Source of the DNA: Octadecabacter ascidiaceicola
GTDB taxonomy: Bacteria; Pseudomonadota; Alphaproteobacteria; Rhodobacterales; Rhodobacteraceae
Direction of reading: 5' to 3'
Length of the DNA stretch: 64,000 bases
NCBI RefSeq assembly: GCF_900185015.1
Contig: NZ_FXYD01000003.1
Span: 434,001-498,000 of the forward strand
The notes beneath the pieces were generated by a model that was not told the DNA's origin, made no database searches, and saw only the letters and a program-made list of their open reading frames with translations. Every line of letters starts with the position of its first letter. Position 1 is the stretch's first letter. Below are positions 62,840 to 64,000 of this stretch, piece by piece. Both the position numbers and the translations under genes were made by a program.

Positions 62840-64000
62840 TCAGATACGCATAGCCGGGACATCGGCGGGATCGAGGCGAAGTTCAATCAAGATCGGACCT
62901 TTACGGTTTTCCAGAGCCTGCAGCGCTGTTTCAAGTTCATCGTTTGAGCGCACCTCATACCCTTCCCCACCGAGAGCATTCGCGATTTCAGCAAAGGACG
63001 GCCATGAGAACTCCGTCAAGCTTGGGTCCATTTTACGGTCAACAAACTGAATGTGTTCGGCCCCGTAGGCGGAATCGTTTGCGATGATCACAATCAAATC
63101 AAGCCCAAGGCGCACGGCTGTGTTGAACTCATTGATACCCCCCATCATGAAACCGCCATCACCGCTAAACAGAACGACGGGTTGATCCGGTGCTGCAACG
63201 GCAGCGCCAACTGCGACCTGCAACCCTAACCCGATTGCACCGAAATTAACGGTACCGACGAAACTATGTGGATTAGGGACGGAAATGCGACACCAAACCT
63301 CGGTCATAAAACGTCCGCCATCGGTGACCAATACACGGTCCTTGGGCAGTGCGACTTCGAGACGTTCAAGCGTGTCCACGTAGTTTACGAAACCCTCTGA
63401 AACTTTGCCGGATCCTGGCGTGTGCGCGGTGAGCGTCGCGGTATCCAGTTCACGGGTGAACCCGCTTGCTGGAACTTCGGCTTCGTTCAACCAATACAAA
63501 ATGGTTTCAGCAGTCAGACCCGTGTCTGCGACTAGGGCCGCGTCAGGGTGCAAGCCACCGCCAATCGCAGTTGGATCAACGTCAATTTGAATGATCCGTT
63601 TGTCTTTCATCAGCTTGCCACGGTCAGTCGTGAAATCATGCAGCGCAGTGCCAAAGCAGATGATGCAATCGGATTGTGCGATCAGATCATAGGCGGCAGG
63701 TGTGGAAAGCGTACCAAAGATGTCGATGTTATAGGGGTGGTCATTGAACAGACCTTTGGCGCGCAATGTGGTCGCAAGGGGGGCTTCCAGCCGATCAGCC
63801 AATTGCACGAGTTCATCACGAGCATGAATTGCGCCGCCACCTGCCAAAATTAACGGGCGTCGCGCCGAAGCAATCATGCCAATTGCATTGTCGAGGGTAT
63901 CCCCTTCGGCGACTCCGCCAGGTGTTGTAAAGACATCGAGGATTTTGATGGCATAGCCCGAGTCCTGCCACATGAAGTCTGCAGGCATATTCAAAACGAT
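62840..64000 (-). CDS. Thiamine-pyrophosphate-dependent enzyme (acetolactate synthase-like), 5' end cut by window edge
   Basis: The last 386 residues of a ThDP enzyme; the N-terminal pyrimidine-binding domain lies beyond 64000. Present are the central domain (RRPLILAGGGAIHARDELVQ; SDCIICFGTALHDFTT) and the C-terminal ThDP-binding domain with the GDG-N motif (LFSGDGGFMMGGINEFNTAV then VIIANDSAYG). Products of such genes include acetolactate synthase, benzoylformate decarboxylase and sulfoacetaldehyde acetyltransferase; the central part does not decide. The first in-frame ATG (63994) is internal to the protein, not its true start. Confidence 0.88.
   Translation of the reverse strand: MVLNMPADFMWQDSGYAIKILDVFTTPGGVAEGDTLDNAIGMIASARRPLILAGGGAIHARDELVQLADRLEAPLATTLRAKGLFNDHPYNIDIFGTLSTPAAYDLIAQSDCIICFGTALHDFTTDRGKLMKDKRIIQIDVDPTAIGGGLHPDAALVADTGLTAETILYWLNEAEVPASGFTRELDTATLTAHTPGSGKVSEGFVNYVDTLERLEVALPKDRVLVTDGGRFMTEVWCRISVPNPHSFVGTVNFGAIGLGLQVAVGAAVAAPDQPVVLFSGDGGFMMGGINEFNTAVRLGLDLIVIIANDSAYGAEHIQFVDRKMDPSLTEFSWPSFAEIANALGGEGYEVRSNDELETALQALENRKGPILIELRLDPADVPAMRI

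Noticed and set aside
1-64000. CRISPR arrays, tRNA and rRNA genes
   Set aside because: Looked for regularly spaced repeats, cloverleaf-like TTCRANNC segments and rRNA landmarks by eye; none was found, although a small tRNA could be missed without a program.

Overview
The window is chromosomal DNA of moderately high GC from an alphaproteobacterium of the family Rhodobacteraceae (Roseobacter group). The basis is gene content and order recalled from that group: leuC-(small Tat-signal protein)-leuD-leuB, rsfS-rlmH-gpmI-envC-ctpA-rppH, an RNA hairpin element in front of serC-serA, an FMN riboswitch in front of a type II lumazine synthase, Hint-domain proteins, and an AnsA-type asparaginase. Genus cannot be fixed from the sequence alone; no rRNA, tRNA or CRISPR array was seen.

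Layout. 0-5 kb: NlpC/P60 peptidase (cut by the left edge) and M17 aminopeptidase, an unknown small protein, asd with a strong terminator, an MFS transporter. 5-10.3 kb: ferric-iron ABC permease and, convergent to it, the iron-binding protein, then an FAD oxidoreductase and an EamA exporter. 10.4-16.6 kb: leucine genes leuB, leuD, leuC, interrupted by an endonuclease/phosphatase-like gene, a membrane protein and a small Tat-signal protein. 16.9-19.7 kb: MscS channel, an XRE/DUF2975 pair and a lipoprotein. 19.9-27 kb: ribosome silencing factor, rRNA methyltransferase RlmH, phosphoglycerate mutase, EnvC-like activator, CtpA protease, RppH, a small secreted protein, and a convergent lytic transglycosylase. 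27-39.3 kb: rnr, dapE, two Hint-domain proteins, two small unknowns with dapD, a PLP dehydratase, a LOG protein, rlmN and an IalB-like protein. 39.4-42.8 kb: asparaginase, FMN riboswitch with ribH, TSUP transporter, serB.

42.8-46.1 kb is the one clearly accessory patch. It holds a decayed IS66 transposase, a fragment of an IS3 orfA, an orphan HELGH-type metallopeptidase, and a RepC-like plasmid replication initiator broken by a frameshift and a stop. It separates serB from serC-serA, so a plasmid- or IS-derived segment probably inserted between divergent serine genes.

46.3-64 kb: serC RNA element, serC, serA, a metallophosphoesterase, the tRNA-selenouridine pair mnmH and selD (selD fused to a flavoprotein domain), an ABC ATPase/FtsX permease/CrtC-like lipocalin operon, thiolase, yaaA, recQ, yggT, a thioesterase, and a TPP-dependent enzyme cut by the right edge.

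Together the region is mainly amino-acid biosynthesis (Asp-semialdehyde, DAP/lysine, leucine, serine), RNA metabolism (rnr, rppH, rlmH, rlmN, rsfS, mnmH), envelope and peptidoglycan maintenance, and iron uptake. The points most worth a second look are the paired Hint proteins (one with a lost His), the serB-serC accessory patch with the RepC pseudogene and orphan protease, the flavoprotein-SelD fusion, and an exactly 11-bp-phased repeat upstream of leuD.
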